Of a stretch of 64,000 bases of DNA, positions 52,674 through 61,545 are shown piece after piece (position 1 is the first letter of the stretch; each line of letters starts with the position of its first letter). The stretch covers positions 124,001 through 188,000 of the forward strand of contig CAWEMO010000003.1 of assembly GCA_963810195.1 (NCBI GenBank), given 5' to 3'. The position numbers and the translations under genes were made by a program. The notes beneath the pieces were generated by a model. That model did no database searches. It was given only the letters and a program-made list of their open reading frames with translations, and was not told the origin of the DNA. The stretch is from Chersky-840 sp963810195 (GTDB lineage Bacteria; Actinomycetota; Acidimicrobiia; Acidimicrobiales; UBA8190).

Positions 52674-53447
52674 TCAGGCGGCGGGCTCCGCGGTGGCGCC
52701 GGCGGGCGCGGGCGACAGCGGCGGGACGGGGGCCGGCTCGTAGCCGTCCCCGTCGGCCGAGGGGCGGACCTGCGCAACGTCAGCGCCCCCCACCACGCCG
52801 TGGCGCTTGGCGTAGCGGTCCACGTACTCCTGGCTCGTGAGGTTCCGGATCTCGAACATGAGCTCGTCGGTGGCAGCCCGCAGTGTCAGCGGGTCGCTCG
52901 CCTCGTGACGCTCGAAGCGTGACAGGTCGAGCGGGGCGCCGAAACGCACCGTCACCCTTTTGAAGGGGCGGGGCAGGTTGGAGCCCGGTCGCTGGACCGT
53001 CGAAGTGCCGACCATGCCCACCGGGATGACCGGCACTCCGCACCCGAGGGCGAGGCGCGCCGCGCCGGTGTGGCCCCGGTACAGCCTGCCATCGGGCGAG
53101 CGCGTGCCCTCGGGGTAGATCCCGAGCGCCCGGCCCGACTCGAGGACGTCGCGCGCCGCCACCAATGCCCGCTCCGAGGCGCTCCCGCCCTCACGCCGCA
53201 TGGGGATCTGGCCCACGGCACGGAAGAACCATGCCGTCTTCCACGAGTCGAAGTACTCGGCCTTGGCCACGAACGTGACGCGCCGGCGTAACACCAAGGG
53301 GAGGAACATCGAGTCGAGGAAGGCCACGTGGTTGGGCGCCAGGATCACCGGGCCCGTGGCCGGGACATGGGCACGGCCCTCGACCTTGATCCTCCAGAAC
53401 AGAAAGAAGAAGGGGCTGAGCAGGACCTTCAGCACCCAGTAGGTCAC
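52674..53447 (-). CDS. 1-acyl-sn-glycerol-3-phosphate acyltransferase (PlsC-type)
   Basis: The 257-residue membrane-associated enzyme has an N-terminal hydrophobic anchor, then NHVAFLDSMFLP (HxxxxD motif), FFRAVGQIPMRREG, GIYPEGTRSPDGRLYRGHTGAARLAL and VIPVGMVGT, the four PlsC motifs. It would acylate lysophosphatidic acid in phospholipid synthesis. The Pro/Ala-rich C-terminal 30 residues are variable. GTG 53447 is the start. A TetR gene diverges from it 115 bases away. Confidence 0.92.
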   Translation of the reverse strand: MTYWVLKVLLSPFFFLFWRIKVEGRAHVPATGPVILAPNHVAFLDSMFLPLVLRRRVTFVAKAEYFDSWKTAWFFRAVGQIPMRREGGSASERALVAARDVLESGRALGIYPEGTRSPDGRLYRGHTGAARLALGCGVPVIPVGMVGTSTVQRPGSNLPRPFKRVTVRFGAPLDLSRFERHEASDPLTLRAATDELMFEIRNLTSQEYVDRYAKRHGVVGGADVAQVRPSADGDGYEPAPVPPLSPAPAGATAEPAA

Positions 53448-53561
53448 CGCCCCACGGTAGCGCACGCGGCGCGACGCGGTGAATTGGACACCCACCCCGG
53501 TGGCGGGCCGGGCACCGCTGCCAGCGTCTCGGTCCCCGGCACCGCCACTAGCGTCTGTCGG

Positions 53562-54179
53562 ATGGCGCGCCGGCTGACCGCACGGGGACAGCGACGCCGC
53601 CTGGAGCTGCTCGACTACGCGGCCCGGCAGTTCGCTTCGCAGGGATACCACCCCACGTCGGTCACCGACATCGTCGACGGCCTGGGCGTGGGGAAAGGCG
53701 TCTTCTACTGGTACTTCGCCTCCAAAGAGGAGCTCCTGCGCCAGATCCTCACCGACGCGCAACGGGACCTGCGCCGCACCCAGCGCCAAGCGATCTCGGA
53801 CGAGCCCGATCCGGTGCGCCGTATCGAGGCCGGCATCAGGGCGTCGGTGGCATGGCTCGACGCCAACCGCCACCTGTTCGTGCTCCTGGAGTTCGCCCGC
53901 ACCGAGGAACGGTTCGCCCCGCTCATCCGCCAAGGGGAGGAGCAGGCCGTGGCCGACGCCCTCCCCCATGTGAAGGCCGGCATCGCCGCCAACATGATCC
54001 GGCGGGACGACCCCCTGGTCCTGGCCCACGCCATCCTGGGCGTGACAGACCGCCTGGCGCGGGTGCTCGTGCTCGAGCAGGGCCGCGCCGCCGACGAGGC
54101 GGGCGCGGCGGCGGTGGCGTTCTGCTTGGAGGGCATCCTCTCCCCCGCCGCGGCGCAGCGCCGGCTCGGACATCGGTGA
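53562..54179 (+). CDS. TetR-family transcriptional regulator
   Basis: The 205-residue protein has the TetR HTH at about residues 30-55 (VTDIVDGLGVGKGVFYWYFASKEELL) followed by the helical ligand domain. It is divergent from the PlsC-type acyltransferase and may control it or the conserved gene that follows after 14 bases. No clear operator is seen in the short gap. Confidence 0.92.
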   Translation: MARRLTARGQRRRLELLDYAARQFASQGYHPTSVTDIVDGLGVGKGVFYWYFASKEELLRQILTDAQRDLRRTQRQAISDEPDPVRRIEAGIRASVAWLDANRHLFVLLEFARTEERFAPLIRQGEEQAVADALPHVKAGIAANMIRRDDPLVLAHAILGVTDRLARVLVLEQGRAADEAGAAAVAFCLEGILSPAAAQRRLGHR

Positions 54180-54193
54180 CACACTGTCCGCCC

Positions 54194-54568
54194 ATGGCCG
54201 CGACGCAAACGTTTCGATTCAGCTACGGCGTCTTCCGCCTCCTGCTCTCGCTCCTCGGCATGGGACCGGCGTTCTCGCGCGTCGAGCTCGACGACGGCAC
54301 CCTGCGTGTGCGCATGGGATGGGCGTTTCGCGCTTCGGTCCCGGTCCGGCACATCACCTCCGTCGAGCCGCGCACCGGGCTCGTCGGCGGCATCGGCGTG
54401 CACGGCTGGAACGGCCGCTGGCTCGTGAACGGCGCCACGACGGGGCTCGTGGCGATCACCGTCGATCCGCCCGGCCGGGCCTCGATGATGGGCATCCCCG
54501 TCAAGCTGCGGGAGCTCACCCTCAGCCTCGAAGACCCCGACGCCCTGGTGGCCGCCCTGCGCCGGTGA
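54194..54568 (+). CDS. conserved hypothetical protein (PH-like)
   Basis: The 124-residue protein (FRFSYGVFRLLLSLLGMGPAFSRVELDDGTLRVRMGWAFRASVPVRHITSVEP) is beta-rich and resembles small actinobacterial PH-like proteins of unknown role. One weak hydrophobic segment lies near the start. It follows the TetR gene by 14 bases and converges on the aminotransferase. Confidence 0.75.
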   Translation: MAATQTFRFSYGVFRLLLSLLGMGPAFSRVELDDGTLRVRMGWAFRASVPVRHITSVEPRTGLVGGIGVHGWNGRWLVNGATTGLVAITVDPPGRASMMGIPVKLRELTLSLEDPDALVAALRR

Positions 54569-54595
54569 CCGGACGGCGCCCGGACGGCACCGGGG

Positions 54596-55798
54596 TCAGT
54601 GCAACTTGGTGAGGGTCCGTCGAAGATTGCGCACGGCCTGGCCGATGCGCTGCTCGTTCTCGATGAGTGCAAAGCGCACGTGGCCGTCGCCGCCCGGCCC
54701 GAAGCCGACGCCGGGCGAGGTCGCCACCTCCGCCTCCGACACCAGGAACGACGAGAATTCCAGTGAGCCCATCTCGCGGTAGGGCTCGGGGATGGGGGCC
54801 CACACGAACATCGTCCCCTGGGGCGGGGTGAGGTTCCACCCCATGCGGTTGAGCCCTTCGCACAGGGCGTCGCGTCGTGCCAGGTAGTTCTCGTTGACCC
54901 ACTTGGGGTAGTCGGGCACCTCGTTCATGGCCACGATAGCCGCGATCTGGATGGGCTGGAACGTGCCGTAGTCCAGGTAGCTCTTCAGCTTGGTGAGCGC
55001 GGCCACGATCTCGGCGTTGCCCACCAGGAACGCCACGCGCCATCCCGCCATCGAGAACGACTTGGTGAGCGAGTACAGCTCGACCGCCACGTCCTTGGCC
55101 CCCGGCACCTGCAGGATCGAGGGCGGCTGGTAGCCGTCGAAGGAGATGTCGGCATAGGCGAAGTCGTGCACGAGGACGACGTCGTGCTCGCGGGCGAAGT
55201 CGACGATGCGCTGCATCCACGCCAGGTCCACGCACGCCGTGGTCGGGTTGTGGGGGAACGACAGCACGATCACCCGGGGCTTGGGCCACGCGGAGCCCCA
55301 CGACTCCATCAGGTTGTCGAAGAACGCCTCCGACGCCGGTGGGCCGTCGACGTTGGTGGAGTGCTCCAGGCGGACCTGGCGCACCTCGGCACCGGCGAAC
55401 AGCGGGGCGTAGATGTGGATGGGGTACGACGGCGACGGCACCAGCGCGCTGTCGCCGGGGCCGAGCAGCACCCACATCAGGTGCGACATCCCCTCCTTGG
55501 CGCCGATGGTGGTCACCACCTCGGTCTCGGGGTCGAGCTCCACGCCGAAGCGGCGCAGGTAGAGCGAGGAGATCGCCTGACGGAGCTTGGGGATGCCCTT
55601 GCTCGACGAGTAGCGATGGTTCTTGGGGTTGTGGACGGCCTCGGCGAGCTTCTCCACCGCGGCGTCGGGGGAAGGCAGGTCGGGGTTGCCGAATCCGAGG
55701 TCGATGACGTCGCGACCGGCCCGGCGGGCCGCCAGCTTCAGCGCCTCGATGTGCGCGAAGACGTACGGGGGCAGGCCGTTGATCCGTCGGAACTCCAT
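54596..55798 (-). CDS. PLP-dependent aminotransferase (AlaC-like)
   Basis: The 400-residue fold-type I aminotransferase has VIDLGFGNPDLPSP near the start, FPHNPTTACVDLAWMQ, DFAYADISFDG and the PLP lysine in YSLTKSFSMAGWRVAF. C-terminal RFALIENEQRIGQAVRNL is typical. This subset is usually annotated as alanine or glutamate-pyruvate transaminase (AlaC). The exact amino acid is not proven. Confidence 0.92.
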   Translation of the reverse strand: MEFRRINGLPPYVFAHIEALKLAARRAGRDVIDLGFGNPDLPSPDAAVEKLAEAVHNPKNHRYSSSKGIPKLRQAISSLYLRRFGVELDPETEVVTTIGAKEGMSHLMWVLLGPGDSALVPSPSYPIHIYAPLFAGAEVRQVRLEHSTNVDGPPASEAFFDNLMESWGSAWPKPRVIVLSFPHNPTTACVDLAWMQRIVDFAREHDVVLVHDFAYADISFDGYQPPSILQVPGAKDVAVELYSLTKSFSMAGWRVAFLVGNAEIVAALTKLKSYLDYGTFQPIQIAAIVAMNEVPDYPKWVNENYLARRDALCEGLNRMGWNLTPPQGTMFVWAPIPEPYREMGSLEFSSFLVSEAEVATSPGVGFGPGGDGHVRFALIENEQRIGQAVRNLRRTLTKLH

Positions 55799-55844
55799 CG
55801 CGCGAGGTTAGCCCTCGTCCCCGGCCCGGCCTGCCGCATGGGGG

Positions 55845-56534
55845 TCAGCCGCGCACGAAGGCGACCGCCTCGGCCACGGCCTCGAGCGACTCCGGCCACG
55901 CGCACACCGCCCAGGTGGCGCCGGCGGTCTGCACCTCCTGCAGCCACTGTGCGATCCGGGGGGCGTCCCCGGCCACCGGACCGGCCCAGGTCACCTCGCA
56001 GCGCGGCTGGAGACCCGCCACCGCGGCGGGCTGGCCCTCCCACAGGTTGACCGCCGCGCCGAGCTCCACGGCGAGCTCGTTGGTTGTCCGCGTCCCTCCA
56101 CCCACCCACACCGGCACACCGGAGCCGAGCACGTGGGACGCGCAGGCGCGCAGCGCCAACCGGCGGTCGTCGGGCGCGGTGTAGGGGATCCCAAAGGCGC
56201 GGTTCTCGGCCGCGCTCTTGCTGTCCCCGGTGCCGAGCCCCGCGATCAGGCGTCCCGGTGCCATCCGGTCCAACGACAACAGCTCCTCGACCAACACCTC
56301 GACGGACACGAGCCCGACGCGCGCCACGAGCGGGCCGAAGTGGACGGTCCGCGTGGTCGCCGCTATGGCTCCGAGGACCGGGAAGGCGGAGAGCGCGGGG
56401 CGCTCGGGCGCGCCCATCGGCCACAGATGGTCGAACACGAAGACCCCGTCGAGGGCGAGCTCCTCGGCGCGACGCGCCGCGGCGAGCGCGGCGGTGTCGT
56501 CGCGGAACGTCGGAAGGGTCACGCCGACCCGCAC
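55845..56534 (-). CDS. LLM-class F420-dependent oxidoreductase
   Basis: The 229-residue protein (MRVGVTLPTFRDD, LDGVFVFDHLWP, RMAPGRLIAGLGTGD, GVPVWVGGGTRTTNELA) follows the luciferase-like TIM barrel. It is shorter than usual and lacks part of the middle loop. F420 use is typical but not certain. It lies 46 bases downstream of the aminotransferase on the same strand. Confidence 0.88.
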   Translation of the reverse strand: MRVGVTLPTFRDDTAALAAARRAEELALDGVFVFDHLWPMGAPERPALSAFPVLGAIAATTRTVHFGPLVARVGLVSVEVLVEELLSLDRMAPGRLIAGLGTGDSKSAAENRAFGIPYTAPDDRRLALRACASHVLGSGVPVWVGGGTRTTNELAVELGAAVNLWEGQPAAVAGLQPRCEVTWAGPVAGDAPRIAQWLQEVQTAGATWAVCAWPESLEAVAEAVAFVRG

Positions 56535-56552
56535 AGCACCTGACCCCGGCGA

Positions 56553-57569
56553 TCAGGCCACGTCGACCCGGTAGCGGTCCCCGGCACGGGCCACCAGCGC
56601 GGCTCCGATGGCCCCGGCCCGTTCACCGAGCTGCGCGGGGAGGATCCGCACCTCGGGTCGGTAGGCGCGTCCCTCGAGCAGCTCGTCGAAGGCGGTGTGC
56701 ACCTTGTCGTGCACCAGGTTCACCGTCTCGACCAGCCCGCCCCCGTACACCATGACGGCGGGGTCGAGGGCGAGCGCCAGGTTGGAGAGCCCCAGCGCCA
56801 GCCACCACCCGAGCTCGCCCAGCACGTCCAGGGCGCCGGCATCACCGGCCTTGGCCGCCACGGTGACGTGCTCCCCCCTCACCGACCCCGGGTCCCCACC
56901 GGCGAGGTCCACCACCTCGGCGAGACGCCCGGCATGGGCCGCCTCGCGCGCCAGGCGTCCGAGACCGCTCCCCGAGGCAAAGCGCTCCCAGCAGCCCCGC
57001 TTGCCGCACGGGCACGGCGGCCCCGTGGGGTCGACCACCATGTGGCCGATCTCCCCGGCGAACCCCGACGCTCCCCGCACCACGTGCCCCCCGGCGACGA
57101 TCCCACCCCCGATCCCGGTGCCGAGCGTCACCATCACGGCGTCGGTGACGCCGACGGCGGCGCCGAAGGCCCATTCCGCCACCGTGGCGCAGGTGGCGTC
57201 GTTGTCGACCACCGTCCGCAGCCCACCGAGGCGCTCAGAGAGGCCGTCGGCGATGTCGAGCCCGCTGCCCCGGGGCAGGTTGGGGGCGAAGCGCAGCACG
57301 CCGGTGTTGTCCACCAGCCCGGGCGCTCCCACCCCGACCGACGCCACCTCGACGTCGATCGTCTCGCGCAGCTGACGGGTCACCGAAGCGAGGACCTCGA
57401 TCACCGGCTCCGGCGCGCTCCCATCGCCGACGGCGCCAGCGGCGGGCGCAGGAGCGTGGCCCGCGCTGGGCACGCGCAGCTCCGACAGCACCACGCCCTC
57501 GTCGTCGACGGCCAGGCCGAGCACCTTGGTGCCCCCCAGGTCGATCCCGATCGTCACCTGCCTCGCCAC
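56553..57569 (-). CDS. ROK-family glucokinase
   Basis: The 338-residue protein has the ATP motif IGIDLGGTKVLGLAV, substrate region GFAGEIGHMVVDP and zinc motif CPCGKRGCWE, the full ROK signature of sugar kinases. MVTLGTGIGGGIV is the phosphate-binding loop. It likely phosphorylates glucose. GTG 57569 is fixed by AGGAGG five bases upstream. The frame is open to 57938, but that part is non-coding. Confidence 0.93.
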   Translation of the reverse strand: MARQVTIGIDLGGTKVLGLAVDDEGVVLSELRVPSAGHAPAPAAGAVGDGSAPEPVIEVLASVTRQLRETIDVEVASVGVGAPGLVDNTGVLRFAPNLPRGSGLDIADGLSERLGGLRTVVDNDATCATVAEWAFGAAVGVTDAVMVTLGTGIGGGIVAGGHVVRGASGFAGEIGHMVVDPTGPPCPCGKRGCWERFASGSGLGRLAREAAHAGRLAEVVDLAGGDPGSVRGEHVTVAAKAGDAGALDVLGELGWWLALGLSNLALALDPAVMVYGGGLVETVNLVHDKVHTAFDELLEGRAYRPEVRILPAQLGERAGAIGAALVARAGDRYRVDVA

Positions 57570-57615
57570 GCCGACCTCCTGTGCACGGGTCCGGCGATCG
57601 GAGGTGGAGCGGCGC

Positions 57616-58068
57616 TCACGTCGTGAGCGAGGACTCGACGCGGGCCTTGAGCTCCTCGAGGGCGGTGTGCATGATGCGGCTCTGCGCCCGGCGCTTGATG
57701 AACCCGGGGAGTGGGACCCGCAGCTCGACCTCGAGGGTGTAGGTGACCTCGGTGGAGCCGTCGCCGGTGGCGTCGAAGCGGTAGCTGCCGTCGAGCTTGG
57801 ACGTGAGGTCGCCGGCGGTCTGCTTCCAGGCAAGCGTCTTGGGAGGGCCCGAGTAGTCGTAGGCGAGCGTGTAGCTGGTCGAACGGCCGAAGGCCCCGGC
57901 CCGGAAGGTCGCCTCGGCGGGCCGCCCTTCGGCGTCACGCCGCTCGACGACGACCTGCTTGATGTCGGCCGCCCATTCCGGGTACCGCTCGATGTCGCTC
58001 ACCACGGCGAAGCACTGCTCCGGCGTGGCGGTGACGACCATTCGCTCGGTGGCCAGTTCCGCCGCCAC
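57616..58068 (-). CDS. SRPBCC (polyketide cyclase/dehydrase-like) protein
   Basis: The 150-residue protein reads as a START/SRPBCC fold: ATPEQCFAVVSDIERYPEWAADIKQVVVER near the start and a long C-terminal helix IKRRAQSRIMHTALEELKARVE. Such proteins bind hydrophobic ligands; the role is unknown. GTG 58068 is five bases after AAGGAG. It lies 46 bases upstream of the ROK kinase on the same strand. Confidence 0.9.
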   Translation of the reverse strand: MAAELATERMVVTATPEQCFAVVSDIERYPEWAADIKQVVVERRDAEGRPAEATFRAGAFGRSTSYTLAYDYSGPPKTLAWKQTAGDLTSKLDGSYRFDATGDGSTEVTYTLEVELRVPLPGFIKRRAQSRIMHTALEELKARVESSLTT

Positions 58069-58148
58069 AAGCACTCCTTTGCTTCTGGTCTCGTCGTCGA
58101 GGCACCGACATGGTGCCGCTCCCAGGCCTCGGGCGCGGTGGGCGGCGT

Positions 58149-59289
58149 TCAGCCTTCCACGTCCCGCAATGCCGCGGCCAGCCTATGTGCGAGGAGGTCC
58201 CACGCGAAGCCCTTCTCCACTCGGCGCCGGGAGGCCCGGCCCATGCGGGCCCGGAGCGCGTCGTCGGCGAGGAGCCGGCGCAGGGCCCCCGCCACCCGCC
58301 CGGAGTCGCCCGGGTCGTCGACCACGAGGCCCGTCTTCCCGTGGACGACGGCCTCGTCGGCGCCCCCGCTGCGCCCGGCGACCTGGGCCACCCCACAGGC
58401 GGCCGCCTCCAGGAAGACGATGCCGAAGCCCTCCTGCTCGAGCCCCAGCCACCGGTCGCGGCACGCCATCACGAAGACGTCGGCCACACCGTAGAGACGG
58501 GGCAGCTCGTCGTCGGGGACCGCGCCGAGCATCCGCACGGGGGCACGGGAGGCGCGCACCCTGGCGTCGAGCCGCTCCCGGTCGCGCCCGGCGCCGGCGA
58601 TGAGCACGGTCAGGTCGGGGAACGAGGGGGCCAGGGCGGCGGCGGCGTCGATCAGCACGTCCATCCCCTTGCGGGGGACCAGGCGGCTCACGCTCACGAC
58701 CACCGGCGCGTCGGGCGCCAGGCCCAGCGCGGCGCGCGCCTTGCGACGGGCCGCGGGGGAGCGGCCGCAGCCTGGTGGTGTCCACGCCGGGGGGGACCTC
58801 CACCACCGGTGGCATGTGCGCCGCGGCCACACGCCGGGCCTCGGCGGCGGGGTAGCCGCCGGCACACACCGCCAGGCGGGCCCGGGCCAGGACACCGGCG
58901 AGCGCCTGGCGCGAACCCGGGAGCCGGCCCGGCACCGTCACCTCGGCACCGTGGAGCACCACCGCGTAGGGCAGACCCCCCAGCGCGGGGCCCACGAGGC
59001 CCAGGGGGAGCGCGGGGTCGATGACGACCAGGGAGGCCCCGACGTCGTGGGCCAGGGCCCGGATGCGGCGCGCCGTGGCGGGCGTCGGCAGGAGAACCCG
59101 GCCCGCCACCCTGTCGATGCGGATCCCGAGCGCTCTCTGCTGCGCGTCGAAGCCCGGCGCGCCGGCGTGCGAGGAGGCCGTGAGGACCGCGAACCCCGAC
59201 GGGTCCATGCGGCTCCAGAGCTCCCACAGATACGCCTGGATGCCGCCGACCTTGGGCGGGAAGTCGTTGGTGACGAGGAGGTGGGTCAT
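58149..59289 (-). CDS. GT4-family glycosyltransferase, frameshifted
   Basis: The N-half (MTHLLVTNDFPPKVGGIQAYLWELW, VVIDPALPLGLVGPAL) and the C-half in another frame (VVVSVSRLVPRKGMDVLIDAAAAL, GIVFLEAAACGVAQVAGRSGG) form one GT4 protein of about 380 residues. This is the PimB/PimC-like group that adds sugars to phosphatidylinositol mannosides in some actinobacteria. The frames join if one base is removed from the G5 run at 58755-58759. The EX7E-like motif (EQEGFGIVFLEA) is intact. Confidence 0.85.
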
Positions 59290-59398
59290 CCACCTGGTCC
59301 GATGCCCGGCGCGTGCACCGGCCCATGCTTCCACGCATCGGGGCCCCGCCCACCCGGCGGCGGCCCCGGTGGGCCCGTCAGCCGGTGGCCGAGGGCCT

Positions 59399-59659
59399 TC
59401 AGCCGGTAGCCCAGTCCCTGTCCACGCCCGAGTGCCGCAGCGCAGGCACGAGGCCGGCGCGCGTCAGCATGCGCATCGCCCTCGCCTCCTCCACGTCGAC
59501 GACCACGGCGTCGTCGGCCTCACGCCCGAGCACGTAGGTCACCAGGCAGTCCTCGCACGCCGACGAGCCCTGGAGCTCGCAATCGTCACAGCTGATGCAG
59601 ATGGTGGCCTCACCGGTCACCGTGAGGACCTCTCGGTCCGGCCCGTCCGTCGGTGTCAT
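59399..59659 (-). CDS. small cysteine-rich protein (86 aa)
   Basis: The 86-residue protein carries CISCDDC...CEDC in its centre, a compact metal-binding cluster (zinc or iron-sulfur). No known family name is assigned. The N-terminal part is polar and the C-terminal part has no motif. It lies 43 bases downstream of another cysteine-rich gene on the same strand, suggesting an operon. Confidence 0.75.
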   Translation of the reverse strand: MTPTDGPDREVLTVTGEATICISCDDCELQGSSACEDCLVTYVLGREADDAVVVDVEEARAMRMLTRAGLVPALRHSGVDRDWATG

Positions 59660-59702
59660 CGGTGACAGGGTCGCGCCCGGGTGTAACGGGGATGCCGGCG
59701 CG

Positions 59703-59996
59703 TCAGGCGGAGGCACCGCCAGCCTCGGCGGGGGCCTCCTCCCCTGCCTTCCCCGGGGCTCGGGCATCGCCCTCCCGAGCGCCGGCATCGTCGCCGTCGA
59801 AGGTCTCGATGGCGCGGCCGTGCCCGCACCAGCGACACCGCACCTCGAGGACGGACTCCGAGAGGACCTCCACGTCCTCCACCGACAGCTCGCCCCCCAC
59901 GCTGTAGTGGTGGAACGCCCTGGTGCGGCGGTCGGTGACGACGTCGAAGCGCGTGATGTTTCCGCACGCCGTACAGCGGTACCGGGTCGGGCTCAC
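59703..59996 (-). CDS. small zinc-ribbon protein (97 aa)
   Basis: The 97-residue protein has CTAC near residue 8 and CRWC near residue 54, a zinc-ribbon pair. A Glu/Ala/Gly-rich tail follows. The target is unknown. GTG 59996 is the start. It appears co-transcribed with the cysteine-rich gene that follows. Confidence 0.75.
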   Translation of the reverse strand: MSPTRYRCTACGNITRFDVVTDRRTRAFHHYSVGGELSVEDVEVLSESVLEVRCRWCGHGRAIETFDGDDAGAREGDARAPGKAGEEAPAEAGGASA

Positions 59997-60080
59997 CGAC
60001 CCAAGCTACCGCCGTGGCCGATGGCCGCCCGCCGGGCCACCGTCCGCGTCGGCGAACACCCTCGTGCTTACGATCTCGTC

Positions 60081-60785
60081 GTGGCCATAGGCGTGTCGTC
60101 GCGTTGGGCTCGGTGGGTGGGCCTCGCCGGCCGGCGCGCCAGACCGGGCGCGGTACCGGCGCCGACCGCCGACCTGGGCGCCGCCCTCTTCGACGTGTGC
60201 TTCGCGGTGGTCGACGTGGAGACGACGGGCGGCTCGCCGGCCACGGCCGCGCTGACCGAGATCGCGGCAGCCAAGTACCAGGGCGGCGAGTGCGTGGGTG
60301 AGTTCCAGTCGCTGGTGGATCCGGGGTGCGCAGTCCCACCGCTGATCTCGTTGCTCACCGGGATCACCGATGACATGGTGCTCGGCGCCCCGCCGGTGTC
60401 GAACGTGCTGCCGTCGTTGCTGGAGTTCGTGCGCGGCTCGGTGATCGTCGGCCACAACGTCAGGTTCGACCTGTCGTTCCTCGACGCCGCCCTCGGCGCC
60501 AGCGGCTACGATCCGCTCCCGAACACGACCGTCGACACCCTGGCACTCGCCCGTCGCCTCGTCCGGCCCGACGTCCCGGACTGCAAGCTCCGCACCCTCG
60601 CATCGGCGCTGCGTCTGGAGCACCTGCCCTCGCACCGCGCCCTCGACGACGTGCGCGCCACCGCGGACCTGCTGCACCGCCTCATCGAGCACGCCACCGG
60701 CTACGGCGTCTTCGTGCTCGGCGACCTCGTCGACCTGGTCGCGAAGCCGCCACTGCTGCCGGCCCGTGTGTCGGAGGTGGGATAG
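60081..60785 (+). CDS. DnaQ-family 3'-5' exonuclease
   Basis: The 234-residue protein has ExoI VVDVETTGG, ExoII IVGHNVRFDLSFLD and ExoIII HRALDDVRAT, the DEDDh active-site set of the DNA polymerase III epsilon family. The polymerase-interaction tail is not distinguished. GTG 60081 lacks a clear ribosome site; the upstream frame is open but not conserved-looking. Proofreading or repair trimming is the likely role. Confidence 0.88.
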   Translation: MAIGVSSRWARWVGLAGRRARPGAVPAPTADLGAALFDVCFAVVDVETTGGSPATAALTEIAAAKYQGGECVGEFQSLVDPGCAVPPLISLLTGITDDMVLGAPPVSNVLPSLLEFVRGSVIVGHNVRFDLSFLDAALGASGYDPLPNTTVDTLALARRLVRPDVPDCKLRTLASALRLEHLPSHRALDDVRATADLLHRLIEHATGYGVFVLGDLVDLVAKPPLLPARVSEVG

Positions 60786-60798
60786 GTAGGATCCGGGC

Positions 60799-61080
60799 GT
60801 GCTCCACGCCTTCGTGCTCATCGACGCCGAGCCCTCGCGCATCGCGGCGTTGGGCGAGGAGCTTTCGGGCACAGAGGGGATCACCGAGGTGTTCTCCGTC
60901 GCCGGCGGCGTGGCCGACCTCATCGCCATCGTGAGGGTGCGCCACCACGACGACCTGGCCGAGGTGGTGACACGGCGTATCGCCGCGCTGGAGGGGATCG
61001 AAGAGACGACGACGCTCGTCGCCTTCGAGGCCTACAGCCGCCACGACCTCGAAGCGATCTGGGACCTCGGGCCGGGCTGA
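60799..61080 (+). CDS. stand-alone Lrp/AsnC ligand-binding (RAM) domain
   Basis: The 93-residue protein (HAFVLIDAEPSRIAALGEELSGTEGITEVFSVAGGVADLIAIVRV) is the RAM domain of Lrp/AsnC regulators without the HTH. Such proteins bind amino acids and may modulate full-length Lrp proteins. It starts 13 bases after the exonuclease stop, suggesting co-transcription. Confidence 0.9.
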   Translation: MLHAFVLIDAEPSRIAALGEELSGTEGITEVFSVAGGVADLIAIVRVRHHDDLAEVVTRRIAALEGIEETTTLVAFEAYSRHDLEAIWDLGPG

Positions 61081-61095
61081 GCCCAGAGGGTGCCG

Positions 61096-61112
61096 CTGGG
61101 GCAGAGCCCCGG
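61096..61112. terminator. weak GC-rich hairpin between convergent genes
   Basis: GGGGC-AGA-GCCCC with partly paired flanks lies between the RAM gene and the minus-strand small gene. No T-run follows, so terminator function is uncertain. Confidence 0.35.
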
Positions 61113-61121
61113 GGTGCCGCG

Positions 61122-61367
61122 TCAGTCCTCAGACCTGGCCTTGCGCCTGTGCCGCAGGATCCACGCCCACGGGCCGTAGTCGGGCGGCGTCCGGTGGCGG
61201 ATCTCGTGGATTCGTTGCGCCGCCTCCAGGCCTCCCGAGTAGATGTCCATCGAGTTCACCTGAGGTGGAAGCGCCTCGTGGGGCTCTCGCTCGGAGGGGG
61301 TGCCCTTGCGGGCACCCTTCGCCTTGCGTCGTCGCCGCGGCTCTCGACGCTCGCTGCTCGAACCCAC
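61122..61367 (-). CDS. small basic hypothetical protein
   Basis: The last 42 residues (MDIYSGGLEAAQRIHEIRHRTPPDYGPWAWILRHRRKARSED) look protein-like, and the upstream part is rich in Arg/Lys. The start is uncertain; GTG 61367 is one option and the ATG of MDIYSGG another. No family is assigned. Confidence 0.45.
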   Translation of the reverse strand: MGSSSERREPRRRRKAKGARKGTPSEREPHEALPPQVNSMDIYSGGLEAAQRIHEIRHRTPPDYGPWAWILRHRRKARSED

Positions 61368-61545
61368 GTTCCGAGTCTCGCGCACACGGTGCGGTCGCCC
61401 TCGGAGAAGCGGCCCTGAGAACGTCCAGGACGGTGATCCCCACGGGGGCGACGGGCCCCCGTCGCGTCGGGCCGGGCTTCCACCGTCAGGGGATCGCGAC
61501 CGATGACCACCAGCACAACCCGGCGCCGCGCGCCGGGGGCCAGGG

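Noticed and set aside
53448..54182. N-terminal extension of the acyltransferase frame
   Set aside because: The extension runs antisense to the TetR gene; the GTG at 53447 begins the real protein.
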